NCBI GenBank assembly: GCA_963920635.1
Contig: OY987303.1
Location: 48,979,223-49,043,222 of the forward strand
Origin: Pseudeuparius sepicola
Taxonomy: Eukaryota > Arthropoda > Insecta > Coleoptera > Anthribidae
Length of the DNA stretch: 64,000 bases
Direction: 5' to 3'
Shown: piece by piece, positions 1 to 10,288 of the stretch
Layout: each line of letters starts with the position of its first letter
Numbering within the stretch: position 1 is the first letter of the stretch
Translations under genes and position numbers: made by a program
The notes under the pieces: generated by a model
Databases searched by the model: none
The model's input: the letters and a program-made list of their open reading frames with translations, nothing else
Told to the model about the DNA's origin: nothing

Positions 1-788
1 GGACGATACACGCACTGTTCCAGCCGATTTACGATTTATGGATCATTTGTGTATCGTCCTTGTACGATAAAAACGGTGCCTGGTCTAAAGCAATAACCGC
101 GTGTACTGACATGCGCAGTGTATGGTCGTGTGACAGAGATAAACATTAACATCATATTTTTGTTTTTACGTAGATAGGTTTAAATCGATGGCTGGGATCG
201 TGTTTTTTATTTCTTGTTGGTTTTTGGCTTGTTGGGTAGGGCGGGGAATCGTTGAACAATTTTTCCGTTCCATCTGAAATTTTCTTTGGGATCATTTGTT
301 CCAACTCGAATTTACGTACCGTCACAGAACTGTACATGAACTAGATGATAACCCTTAAAGAACGCATGCGCTAGTTTTGCACCGTTCATGTGCGATCCCA
401 AAGAAAATTTCAGATGGAACGGATTGTGAATCAAATCGACCAAATCACGTTTTGTGACCGCACCTAACCTGCGTGTTTAATATGTGGCTAACCGAATGTT
501 CGGTGGGCTAACCTCACTCTTCACTCTACAAAATTATTGTTCAACGATTCCCCGCCCTACCCAACAAGCCAAAAACCAACAAGAAATAAAAAACACGATC
601 CCAGCCATCGATTTAAAACCATCTACGTAAAAACAAAAATATGAGGCTATTGTTTATCTCTGTCACATGACTATACATTGCGCATGTCAGTACACGCGGT
701 TATTGCTTTAGACCAGGCACCGTTTTTATCGTACAAGGACGATACACAAATGATCCATAAATCGGCTGGAACAGTGCGTGTATCGTCC
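1..788. repeat. Nested long inverted repeat (foldback element, open at left edge)
   Basis: The left arm at 1-260 is matched in reverse complement by 536-788 at roughly 95% identity by eye; the left arm has a 7-base insertion (acgattt) near position 30. An inner pair of arms, about 266-291 and 395-421, forms a second inverted repeat inside the first. Between them lie about 100 bases of loop and a 115-base non-paired stretch (422-535). The arms contain no recognisable protein. The element may continue left of the window, so its ends and target-site duplication cannot be defined. It lies 200 bases upstream of a transposase gene, but I see no proof that they form one unit. Confidence 0.8.
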
Positions 789-990
789 CGTGTCGGTAGG
801 TACATAATTCAGTTGGAACAGCCAGCGGGGTAGTGCGCATGCGCTGAACGTGCTTGAGCACGGTTATTGGCCCTGTTGGAACAAACCTTTTCAAGTTTGG
901 CTAGTAGCCGACGGAGGGCATTTGCGAATGTAACATGGCGTTATTTCCCAGTTTGGTCTTGATTTTCGCGGCAAATCGTTCAGCGTCTTT

Positions 991-2313
991 GTGAAAATGC
1001 CGGAGTATTCGAACGCCGAGTTAACGGACATGGTTATAATGTACGGGAGATGCGATGAAAGTGCACATCGAGCTGCAGCAGAATACCGTATTCGTTTTCC
1101 TAACAGGGCAAATATGCCTAACCCACGTACTTTCGTGAACATTGTACAACGTATGCGAAACACTGGTGTTTTGCAAGCTCGAAGGGGTGGGCCTGGAGGG
1201 CAAATGAACATGGACGATGTTGAGTCAGTGCTTGATTTGGTGGAAGAGCAACCTTCCATAAGCACTACAGCTATTGCAAGGAGATTGGGAATATCTCAGA
1301 ACAAGGCAAGTAAAATAAAACCAATAAAACTGACTTCTACCAAAGACTATCCCATGTGATGGGATTGTCTTTGCTTGCACCTAATACCTACATAAAATTT
1401 AAAATGTAACAATACAATTATTTACAGGCATGGAGGATTCTAAGGGAAAACGGCCTTCACCCTTATCACATACAAAAGGTCCAAGCATTAGAAGCAAATG
1501 ATTTTCCGGTGAGAAGGACCTACTGCACTTGGCTACGTGATCGAATCGCCCAAGACCCAAACTTTGTTTTCAACATTCTTTGGACAGACGAATGCTGCTT
1601 CACACGTGCTGGGGTTTTAAACACGTATGTGAATTCTTACTTACTTATAGCTTTCTCTCCTCCATATTATCTTTTTTATTTATTATAAAATTGGCTATGT
1701 CAATCCTAACGCCTTCGCCAAAATTGTGAATATTTCTAATTTTTGTTTTTTTTTTAGACACAACAGCCATATTTGGTCCGATGAGAACCCACATGCTGTT
1801 CGGCGGTTTAATTTCCAACGTCGGTTTTCCATCAATGTTTGGGCTGGAGTTTATGGAGATCGATTAATTGGACCATACATTCTACCGGAAAATTTAAACG
1901 CTGAACGATACTTGTATTTTCTGACAAATGTTTTGTTTGATAATTTGCCACTACAAGTACTGCATGACAAGTGGTTTATGCACGATGGTGCACCAGCCCA
2001 TTTTGCGAGACCTGTTCGTGCACTTTTAGACGACCAATGCCCCAACCGTTGGATCGGAAGAGGAGGGCCAATTGCATGGCCGCCGCGATCACCAGACTTG
2101 AATCCAATGGATTTTTGTATTTGGGGATTCATGAAGGCGATTGTGTACGAGCAGGAAATCGACAACGAGCAGCAGTTACGTGAACGAATTGAAGGTGCAG
2201 CTGTTCAAATCCGAAATAATCATGGACTTTTTGCACGTATCCGGACTTCTTTAGTTAACCGAGTGAATTTGTGCATCGAAGTTAACGGCGGCCTCTTTGA
2301 ACAGCTACTGTAG
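991..2313 (+). CDS. Tc1/mariner-superfamily transposase, three exons, DD41D spacing
   Basis: Reads as join(991-1305, 1428-1624, 1758-2313), 355 codons plus stop, with no frameshift or internal stop. Exon 1 encodes an N-terminal helix-turn-helix region of the DUF4817 type and a second HTH (STTAIARRLGISQNKA). Exon 2 carries the first catalytic Asp in ILWTDECCF. Exon 3 carries the second in FMHDGAPAH and the third in SPDLNPMDFCIWG. I count 41 residues between the second and third Asp, as in DD41D (rosa/Visitor-like) transposases. Intron 1 (1306-1427) starts with GC, not GT (GC-AG); this cut is the only one I found that keeps the family reading frame. Intron 2 (1625-1757) is GT-AG with a T-rich acceptor. 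The expected product is a nuclear DDE enzyme that cuts and pastes its own element. Start chosen at ATG 991, the first ATG of the conserved frame. Terminal inverted repeats were not located. Confidence 0.85.
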
Positions 2314-3597
2314 TGCTTTGCATGTGCATTTGTGCAATGTGTGCTAGTGCAGTTGTGATTTTTCGGTTACCCTTCGGGGTTTTCCTGGCGGAGGGGATCT
2401 ACCTCGTCGTGGTCGTCAGACTGAGTACCTCGCTTCAAACAAAAGGAATAGCAGAGGGAAACCAAGAGATCCCCAACAGATTTAAAAAATGTGAATGTTG
2501 TGTTGTGTGGCTTTTAATGTAAAAAAGCAAGAAAACAGAAAATGGTGCAAACAATCCTGGAAATGTCAGTAAGGTAGGTGTTTCATAGGCATTCTACATG
2601 TTCCTTAGAAAGTAATCGTTTTTAAAAGGAAATCGAAATTTTGTGGTGAATCCTCGGATAAATTGATAGACGTGGCAACGCCGCGCTATTGACATATGCG
2701 AAATTTTTAGACATGTCGCGCGGGCGTCCATAGGCGGCGTTTTTTGAGGGGTTTAATACAATTTGAAAAAAAAAATTTTTAGGCTTAAGACAAATGTTAG
2801 AAAATTTTTGAAAATTTATTTTAGCAAGTCTAATTTTTCTTTATCTTCCATAAAAATTTTTGTACTAAGTGATAGTTAACCCTGTATATGCAGGTAGTAG
2901 GTATACTATTCAATAAAAAAAAGTATCTCTAAAATAATTATTATTATAAGCTAGTTTTGAGGAAGTATTTTGTGGAATGTTATATCACTTCGTAATTTTT
3001 TAGAGTTTGCCGATGATGATGATGAATCAGGAAATGGAATCGTAGTTAGAACACCCTGTCCCCAAAATATACATGATATATCTACAGAAATTTTATTTTT
3101 TGTGATATTAAATGAGAAATGTACCTATACTAAAGTCTCTCTTTAACTAGACACCAGAAATGGCATTTTTTAAATTCAGCTACCCAAAGTTGGCGGCATT
3201 GAGACCAGGGGGCTCATTAAGCCACTTCGCATATTTACAGATGATGTCAGATATTTAAAGTTGATTTTCTCTGTCAGAATTAAATCAAAATGAAAAAAAA
3301 ATTCTTTGTTATGATGCCCACATACTTAATATTATGTACATCACAGAAAATCTCAAGGATACTGATATTAAAACAAAATGCCAATATCCTAACAAAACAT
3401 CAAATTTTCTGAATACGGCTCTGTCGTCACCTGTCATTCTAGGGGCCTTTAGAAATTCTAGGGATATGCAACATAAATCTGTTGTTGACACTGTCTGGGG
3501 TCTTCCGCCCGATTTAGTTACTTCTCGAAAGTCACAAGTCTTCATCGCCTTCCACACTGCATTGCATCGCAATCGGTCGTTCCATTTTACCATGATG
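2314..3597. other. Gene-free AT-rich stretch
   Basis: No family-level protein similarity recognised. A 94-codon open frame on the - strand (3309-3593) overlaps a 99-codon frame on the + strand; base composition looks coding-like, but neither was recognised. Two short ACCCTGT motifs (near 2879 and 3052) resemble MITE ends without visible partners. Confidence 0.4.
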
Positions 3598-3943
3598 TTA
3601 AGAGAGGGTTGCCGACAGCGAAAGCGACGTTAGATTTCGTATTTTTTTAAGTTGTATAGCATAAAATCTAATAACATTTTACCTGGCAAAAATTTAGTAG
3701 AAACATCTCTGTGTTCATTTTAATCATAAGATATTACAAGCAGTGTTTTGTTTTATAGGTTATGAAAACCTTGGGAAAAATAATAATTCCAGTGCATATG
3801 TTTTTAAGATCTTATGATTAAAATAAGCAAGGAGATGTTTGTTCTAAATTTTTGCCAGGTAAAATGTTATTAGATTGTATGCTATACGACTTAAAAAAAT
3901 ACGAAATCTAATGTCACTTTCGCTGTCGGCAACCCCCTCTTAA
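3598..3943. mobile_element. 338-bp palindromic MITE, copy 1, TTAA duplication
   Basis: The element proper is 3602-3939, flanked on both sides by TTAA (3598-3601 and 3940-3943). The ends begin GAGRGGGTTGCCGACAGCG and the two halves pair over about 150 bases each around a centre near 3770. TTAA target duplication is the hallmark of piggyBac-type transposases, so piggyBac-like mobilisation is inferred; the terminal bases are not canonical piggyBac, so this is not certain. A second copy of exactly the same length lies at 32349-32686. No coding capacity. Confidence 0.85.
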
Positions 3944-4863
3944 TTTGACATTTTAATGTGTGATATTGGTTTTCCATTGTCTTTTTATATTTGTATTAGT
4001 CTCAGTGGCTCTAATTTTCTGTACACACCTGACATGTGAGTATCACATAACCTAAAGAAATTCAGTTCCTCTATGTTCATATAAATCGTTGACTTTTCTC
4101 TAAGTTGTGTCATGCTCTCTTTTAGGTGGTACTGATGATGATTATGTAACCGGAAGCGCTTTACCATGCTAATTTTACAAATATAATTTGCACGAAAATA
4201 CACCTCTTTCTCTTTATAAATCTCGTGTTCAATTAAAGAGAGATTTTAGTATTATAATGTTAATATAATAAATAACATAAACATTTTCTAGTTTTTCAAG
4301 TCTCTACTATTTCTTGTAATATATAATATTTTTTATTTTTGGGGTCTGTATGTTAGAATTATTTTAAAAACAATACAATGTAAGATAACACACTCTTATA
4401 TTAAAATTTCTTGTTTTTTTTTACATTATTTAACAATTTTAAGATATATTTTCATTTATAATGTTTTGGGTGGATTTTAAAATACATTTTACACATAAAG
4501 AAAAGACTATTATTATCTTTGCTTATAATAATAACATGTTGAACCTTACTAACCATATTAAAAATTAAGTTTTGATTTCCAAACACACCAAAACCGACTT
4601 TAAGTGAAATTACAACTTGATTTTTATTTTAATGTTAAAAATTTTGTGTTAATAAATTACCTCTGCCAGTATTAAACTATATCCAAAGTGTTAAATTAAA
4701 AATGTAACTCATTTACATGTTAAAAAAGTAACTATATGTCTTGTTACTACTTGTGTTACTTTGTTAATTTTAACATTAATGTCATTAATTGAATAATTTC
4801 ATACGTAGATTTACCATTCAAATAATTCGTTATCGAAAATAACACAGCATACTTAGTTGTTTT
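3944..4863. other. Gene-free, very AT-rich stretch
   Basis: Runs of A/T with no long open frame of interest and no repeat partner that I could find in this window. Confidence 0.4.
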
Positions 4864-5363
4864 TATGGAGGGTAGAGGTAAGGAGGACCATCTCTGTGTT
4901 GTTGTCCCTCAAAACCATTAAATTAAGATGGCGCTGCTGTTGCCCCCGGGTATCAAATCTACACTCCGAACTTTGCTACTTCCCACTCTGCTAGAGATGT
5001 GTCAATCGTGAATCACTGTGATTCGATCACTTTAATCTATTGATTGACCGAATCTCAATATATCGAAACGATCCAATCATGAAGCAGTCGGTTATTACCG
5101 ACACTCCACAGTCCACACATCGAACGGCCAACGATCGAACGAACTAAGACAGAATGAAATGATTCTATATTTTTTTTGAAATCGGTCACCGATCGATTTG
5201 GTCGTAGTAAAATGAACGAATTACCCATGTCTACTACAACCGCTAAGTTCTGGTCATACCCGGCGGGGAGAACACGAGCGCCATCCTTATTTAATGCTTT
5301 TAGACGACATTTTTTGAGCCGAACACCCATATAAGATGGTTCTCCTTACCTCTACCCTTCATA
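4864..5363. mobile_element. Non-autonomous DNA transposon, ~496 bp, TA duplication
   Basis: The left end at 4866 reads TGGAGGGTAGAGGTAAGGAG and the right end at 5361 is its near reverse complement (CTCCTTACCTCTACCCTTCA), with TA on each side (4864-4865 and 5362-5363). TA duplication suggests Tc1/mariner-type mobilisation. The interior includes an imperfect stem (GTGAATCACTGTGATTCG region near 5010). A 91-codon minus-strand frame inside matches no family I know. Confidence 0.7.
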
Positions 5364-5943
5364 GTCGTTATGTTCGTTACATATTTTTACGAGTGGACCA
5401 GATGGAACATCCAAAAAGTGTTAAATTTAACATATTATTTTTAACTGGGTGTAAATTTGAAACGAAAATATATAGAGAAAATTTTCTTTGAGAAAAGTTA
5501 TTTAGAAAAATACAGGCTTTGCAAATATGAAATCGGTATGAAAATCGAGTATGTTTCTGAGAAAAACATAATTGATAATGTCAAACTTCCCAAAATATTT
5601 TTTTCTTGCAAAATGAACCTCGTATGAGACACATGATTAATGTTTTTCTCTTTTCTGTTATTTGCAAAAGACTGGAACACCCTGGAGACATTTTCGGTAT
5701 TCCGCCAATTCGTATCGGCGTGGTGCTCCGAAAAAATTAATACTTTTTGGCTAGCGGAACCAGAGGCGCAGATAAGCACTTAATGCAGGAATGCCTTTCT
5801 TTTTCCTAACCTATTTTTTGATAATTTGTCAATTTGCAAACAAGTAGGTTTCACGAAAGTCCACACGAAAGTCGCCACCTATTGCCGCTGTTTAGCGGGA
5901 ACAATGAATTATACTTAATGCTATTCATTCCGTTTTGTTTCAG
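5364..5943. other. Upstream intron sequence of the CARP gene
   Basis: No gene recognised. A 93-codon minus-strand frame (5498-5779) has no recognisable domain. The final 20 bases form a pyrimidine-rich acceptor (TTCCGTTTTGTTTCAG) for the exon that follows. The preceding CARP exon is not in the window. Confidence 0.5.
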
Positions 5944-6039
5944 TTACAGATTTTCGGCTTTAACTCCCAACTGTACACGAACTTCTCGGAGGCCCTCCAC
6001 AAAGCCCAGGGGATCGTCGTTATCTCGCTATTGCTGCAG
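5944..6039 (+). CDS. Carbonic anhydrase-related protein (CARP X/XI-like), internal exon
   Basis: A 96-nt exon (32 codons, phase 0 at both ends) bounded by TTTCAG and GTGAGT. It encodes LQIFGFNSQLYTNF then SEALHKAQGIVVISLLLQ, which matches the central beta-sheet segment of the alpha-carbonic anhydrase fold in acatalytic CARPs. Aligned with active enzymes, the second residue (Gln) falls where the third zinc-ligand histidine (His119 in CA II numbering) should be. That agrees with a CARP, which cannot bind catalytic zinc. Known CARP X/XI proteins are secreted, largely neuronal proteins without CO2 hydration activity; their role here is inferred from family only. An in-frame AG at 5949 could give a two-codon-shorter exon, but the Leu-Gln pair fits the family. 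The next exon is 54.6 kb downstream. Upstream exons and the promoter are outside the window. Confidence 0.85.
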
Positions 6040-6858
6040 GTGAGTCCCGGCCCGTTTTTTCGCCTGCCTCGTATTATCGGGGGCTTATTCCCCACTCGAT
6101 AAACGGAAAACTTTTCCAGTTATAGAAATATTATAGCGAAGGTTTACCGGACATGTATTATTGCTTCCACGTAAGGATAGCGAAATGAATATACCCTATC
6201 ACAAGGATATGACTCCCAACCAGATGCTTGTCTGTTTCCACAGGTCGAGTGGTGAATTAGTGGAGTCAAGTTAGTTAAATAAATGACGAATATAAGAAAA
6301 AAATTATATTGTTTTGAAATTTTGGAAATAAGTAGTTAAAAGGGTTAGGATTAAGGGGCAAAAAAGTTCCTACCTCTACCATGGATGAAACATCCCTTTT
6401 TGAGTAAAACCACCCTCAAAATGGACTTGGTTGTGATTTTTTTGTATTTATCGCGCAAACTATTACTCTGGTGAAAAATCGTAAAGAAAAGAAAAATGAT
6501 GGCCTTAAAATTATAGATAAAAAAGATTATAATAAGATTTGAACCTAACCCTGTGGGATTTTCCACGATTTGGAGCGACTTTATAAAGACAGCAATAAAT
6601 TTGTAAGCCAGAATATGAAACGCTTTGACATTGTAGGTTAGAATTTCCACGTTCGATACTTGCAATAAGTCGCTATATGTCGAATATTGTGGGTGGAAGA
6701 ACAAATAGGAAGTTTACATAACCAACAATAATGAATGGTTTCCCTACACCCTCTAACCCCTTCTAGTAGCTGTAGAAGACGCCGAAGTCTTCTACATCTC
6801 ACCGCTACTAACTATATATCAATTGGAATAAATAACACCTAGCCGATGGAACCCATAT

Positions 6859-6920
6859 CTCCGGTAGCTTAGTTGGTTAAAGTGCCTACGGCCACAGTAG
6901 GAGTCCCGGCTGGAGTGCAT
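6859..6920 (+). ncRNA. tRNA-like fragment, probably a SINE head
   Basis: TAGCTTAGTTGGTTAAAGTG matches the A-box and D-arm of a tRNA, followed by a 5-bp stem CCTAC/GTAGG around a 7-base loop. Position 33 of the loop is G instead of the invariant U, and no TTCGA B-box follows. It is therefore not a functional tRNA. A tRNA-derived SINE or tRNA pseudogene is likely. Confidence 0.4.
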
Positions 6921-7140
6921 TTTTTTCAATTGATATCCTTTACCTGATATGCCACTAAACATCATTTATTATTTATAATTATTACAGGTACTAAAAATCT
7001 TTCTGTGTTTCATATTCTGACAATAAATAATACATTAATAGGTATGTATACACAAAAGTGGGAGTAGCAACATGTCCATAGTAAGATAATAGATAATGTG
7101 AATAATACAAACAAAAAGGAATAGTATTTTCGATAATCTG

Positions 7141-8022
7141 TTAGTGAAGAAAATGTCTTTTAACATCCACTTTCGAACAGTTAAAATAGTCAAGGTTCTC
7201 GGCTTGGTTATACCGCTTGCACATTCTGTAAATAGGGGAGTTCTGTAGCGCAATTGTCCTAGGTGTAGGGAGATACAATATACAACTTTGCCGTGTTTTT
7301 ATTGCTGGCACATAAAATTTTATCATTTGGAGCAACCTAGGGCAGTCAATTAAGTTGTTTAGAATTTTGTATAGTATGGTTTGAGTAAAGTAGTCTCTTC
7401 GGATACTCAGAGACGTGAAGTGGTGCTTTTGGAGCAATTCGTCGTGCGGAAACCCCCGTTCTGGATAGACCCCAGTTTGTCTAAAAGTAAGATATTTTAA
7501 GAATTTTCTTTGTATGTTTTCGATTGCACAGATATGCACTTCAAATAGAGGTGATCACACGGCAGGGGAATACTCCAACCCTGACCTGACAAGTGTGTAG
7601 TAGAAAACTTTGATAGCATCTAAATCCTTGAAGTCACGCGTGCAGCGCACAATGAATCCATATCCCTTAGAAGCCCTGGAAGTCACATTTTCAATGTGCT
7701 TCACAAAGGAAAGTTTGCTGTCAAATGTGATGCCCAGGTCGCAGAATGTGTCTTGTCTCTGTAAGGTCACATTGTCAATGTGACAATCGTGCTTTATATA
7801 AGTAGATTTGTTGGTAAATGACATAACGTTACATTTAGACACGTTCAGGGTGAGTCGATTTTTTATACACCAAGCGTGTACCCTCTCTAAATTTCGTTGC
7901 AGCTGATAGCTATCCTTAACCGACTCAATTCTAGAGAATAATTTGAGATCGTCGGCATATTGTAGGTGGTCTACGTTCAATTCCGCTCCCAGGTCGTTCA
8001 CAAAGATATTGAATAATATAAT
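7141..8022 (-). pseudogene. Jockey/CR1-like LINE reverse transcriptase, 5'-truncated, one nonsense
   Basis: The minus-strand frame begins FNIFVNDLGAEL and carries the catalytic box LQYADDLKLF, then the thumb region (LTLNVSKCNVMSF, FCDLGITFDSKLSF) and a C-terminal tail ending NSPIYRMCKRYNQ. This is the second half of a non-LTR reverse transcriptase. Everything before the YADD region, including the endonuclease, is missing. The frame is interrupted once, at 7555-7557, where a conserved Trp (SPAVW-SP) has become TGA; the same frame then continues to 7141. The A/T-rich 3' tail includes AATAAATAATAC-like sequence. It is dead in place: no promoter, no ORF1, no endonuclease. Confidence 0.8.
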
Positions 8023-8214
8023 CTTTTTTATGTAGAATTTTACGGCCATCATTTTTGTTCTCTTTACGATTTTTCACCAGAGTAATAGTTTGCGAGATAA
8101 ATACAAAGAATCGTAACCAAGTCCATTTTGAGGGTGGTTTTGCAAAAAAAGGGGATGTTTCATCCACGGTAGGGGAGGGAACTTTTTTGTTCCTTAAACC
8201 CAACAACCCTTTAT

Positions 8215-8963
8215 AAAATTTAAAAACTATGTAAATCTTTTCTCCTAAAAACACTAATATTACAGTATTAAATAGCTAATGCGTTCGTTCCCTGTGTCAC
8301 TTCTTCTTCACATTTGTTAGTTTTGCGATTTGTTAAAAATAAGAAAGTTACAGGGTATTATTAAATACTGCGTGGGTCAGGATCTATGTGCATATATTTT
8401 GATTACCTATTGTGGACGATATATGTGCTGCCTTTAAATTGTTGCAGTGGTCAGATGGTATGCCGCAAACCTGGAATATTGTATATTTTTGTCGAACTTT
8501 GTAGTTTCTTTATTCATACAAGTATAACGCTTCAAAGTTGTATAGAAAGTGCGGATTTGCTCTTGCATGTGAAATGGTAATATTTGCATTCGTAGCACTG
8601 AACCGCCAAGCACGTTCTAAGTGCGGATATCGAAGTTTTCCTCGGAATAATGTTTTCGTTTGATCTCAATTGAACTTTGAAATACACTCGAGAGAGTTCT
8701 ACAAGTCTGGGTAGCATTATTGAGCTTCGGACTATACACAATAATGCGGGAAAGCCGGTAAATTTGGTTTGGACTTCTTTAATAGATGTTTTCACTAATT
8801 TCCGATTGTAACCAAAATCGATAGATCTAAGTCTAAATACACACATCAAAAGAATTTAAGGGACAATAATGATGATTTATTGCCATATTTTTCATATTAT
8901 AACTGTACTCTAAATAGACTTACCTATATGTGTCAAAATTTACAAAAGAATTAAGACTCAATG
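8215..8963. other. Gene-free stretch
   Basis: Short open frames on both strands (for example 8532-8849, minus) match nothing I recognise. No repeat partner found. Confidence 0.35.
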
Positions 8964-9313
8964 TACAGCACGTATGTGGTGATTCAACATTTTGACCCAT
9001 AAAATGGCTTTTTTCTATCTGTAGCGAGTAACACGCATAATTTAAAACTTTTGGTCAATACAAATTTTAATCTAAGTATTTACTCACGAGACAAAAATTA
9101 TTTAAAAATATGTATCACAATGGCTTTTTGCGCAAATGCTAATAACGACCATTGTGATAAATATTTTTAAATAATTTTTGTCTCAAAATGTGAGTAATTA
9201 CTTAAATTAAAATTTGTATTGACCAAAAGTTTGAAATTATGCGTGTTCCTCGCTACAGATCGAAAAAAGCCATTTTATGGGTCAAAATGTAGAATCACCA
9301 CGTACGTGCTGTA
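8964..9313. mobile_element. 346-bp palindromic MITE with TA duplication
   Basis: The element 8966-9311 starts CAGCACGTATGTGGTGATTC and ends with the near complement GAATCACCACGTACGTGCTG, flanked by TA. The arms pair over about 160 bases; the centre near 9140 is the loop (GGCTTTTTGCGCAAATGC). Probably mobilised by a Tc1/mariner-type transposase. No coding capacity. Confidence 0.85.
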
Positions 9314-9479
9314 CAGGAAATTCTTCAAATTTACATAGTTTGAAGAAAAAAATTATGCATGTTTTTGGAACACATAATTAACAACAAGAAAGCAACACTA
9401 AATAATAATTAATGGACCAGGACTATTAACATTCCATTGATTTGAAAGGCACTCGAATAGTTGTTAGTCAGTTTGAAAC

Positions 9480-10288
9480 ACAATATTTTGCACCAAAAGT
9501 TTTCGTCCGAGCATATCCCATAAGTGCTCGATAGGATTAAGGTCAGGGAATTGAGAAGGCCAAGGTAAAGAAAGTAATTTCATTGTCCTGCAGAAATTTG
9601 CACCCGACTCTTGCTGTATGTCGTGCATTAGTTGAAATTATGGTCCAATTCTCTCAGCAGATGGAACAACAATGGGCCGGCGAATAATATTTTGATAATC
9701 ATTGGCATTCAGATACCGCTCCAACCAAACGAGATTAGTTCTTCCATCGATGTTGATACCGCCCCATACCATGATCATACCTCCTTGAAAGATGTGAACA
9801 ACTCGAACAGCTGCAAGACGTTCTGCATTTCCAGGACGCCTCCACTCGCGATGCCTCCTTGAATCTGGCCGAAGTTAAAATCGAGTCCATTCCTGCTGCT
9901 GCCAATTTAAGTGTTTTTTACCCACTGTAACCTGGTTGTGCGATTTTCTCGTGATAATGCTGGACTCCTACAGGCCAGCGGGCATTAATGTGATCTTCAT
10001 GGAGTCTGTTTGGTCAATTTGGTCACTAACCCGTACATTGTGAGTATTGTGCTGCTGAATAACCTATTGCCATTCAGTGATACTGCGCTTTCGCAAGGCT
10101 AGCAATCTTACAAATCTATCCTGAATTGGGGTAGTTACCCTTGTACGGCCTGTATGCCGTTCTCTCACGTATCCTGTTTCTCGGTATCTTATCCATAAAC
10201 GATTAGTAACACTCTTCGATATGTTAAGAGCTTCTGCCACATCCCTTTGTGAAATTCCAGCCTCCAACATGCCAATAGCACGTAACAT
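9480..10288 (-). pseudogene. Tc1-like transposase, multiply frameshifted
   Basis: The N-terminal helix-turn-helix is clean at 10064-10288 (MLRAIGMLEAGISQRDVAEA, then ISKSVTNRLWIRY, and a second Arg-rich HTH). Further along the minus strand, other frames give GGMIMVWGGINIDGRTNLVW, LNANDYQNII and finally WPSQFPDLNPIEHLWDMLG. The last holds the terminal Glu of a Tc1-type DDE triad (PDLNPIEHLWD). At least three frameshifts and several stops separate these blocks, so no product is expected. Terminal repeats were not identified. Confidence 0.85.

Larger units (their letters stand above)
6337..8214. mobile_element. Foldback element split by a LINE fragment
   Basis: Arm 6337-6545 is matched in reverse complement by 8025-8214 at about 85-90% by eye. 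Shared landmarks are the CTATTACTCTGGTGAAAAAT stretch and GGATGAAACATCCC on the left with their complements on the right. The outer ends are AAGGGTTAGGATTAAGG and CCTTAAACCCAACAACCCTT. The 1.5 kb between the arms holds a tRNA-like fragment and a truncated LINE whose coding starts exactly where the right arm ends. Simplest reading: a palindromic MITE invaded by a 5'-truncated LINE. Confidence 0.65.

Noticed and set aside
152..337. Minus-strand frame beginning MYSSVTVRKFELEQ in the inverted repeat
   Set aside because: It lies inside an inverted-repeat arm, is only 61 codons and has no recognisable domain or splice context.
3309..3633. Opposed ~95-codon frames on both strands
   Set aside because: Neither matches a family I recognise, and complementary open frames are expected by chance in such composition.
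6859..6920. Functional tRNA gene
   Set aside because: The anticodon loop lacks U33 and no T-arm consensus follows, so it is reported only as a tRNA-like fragment.
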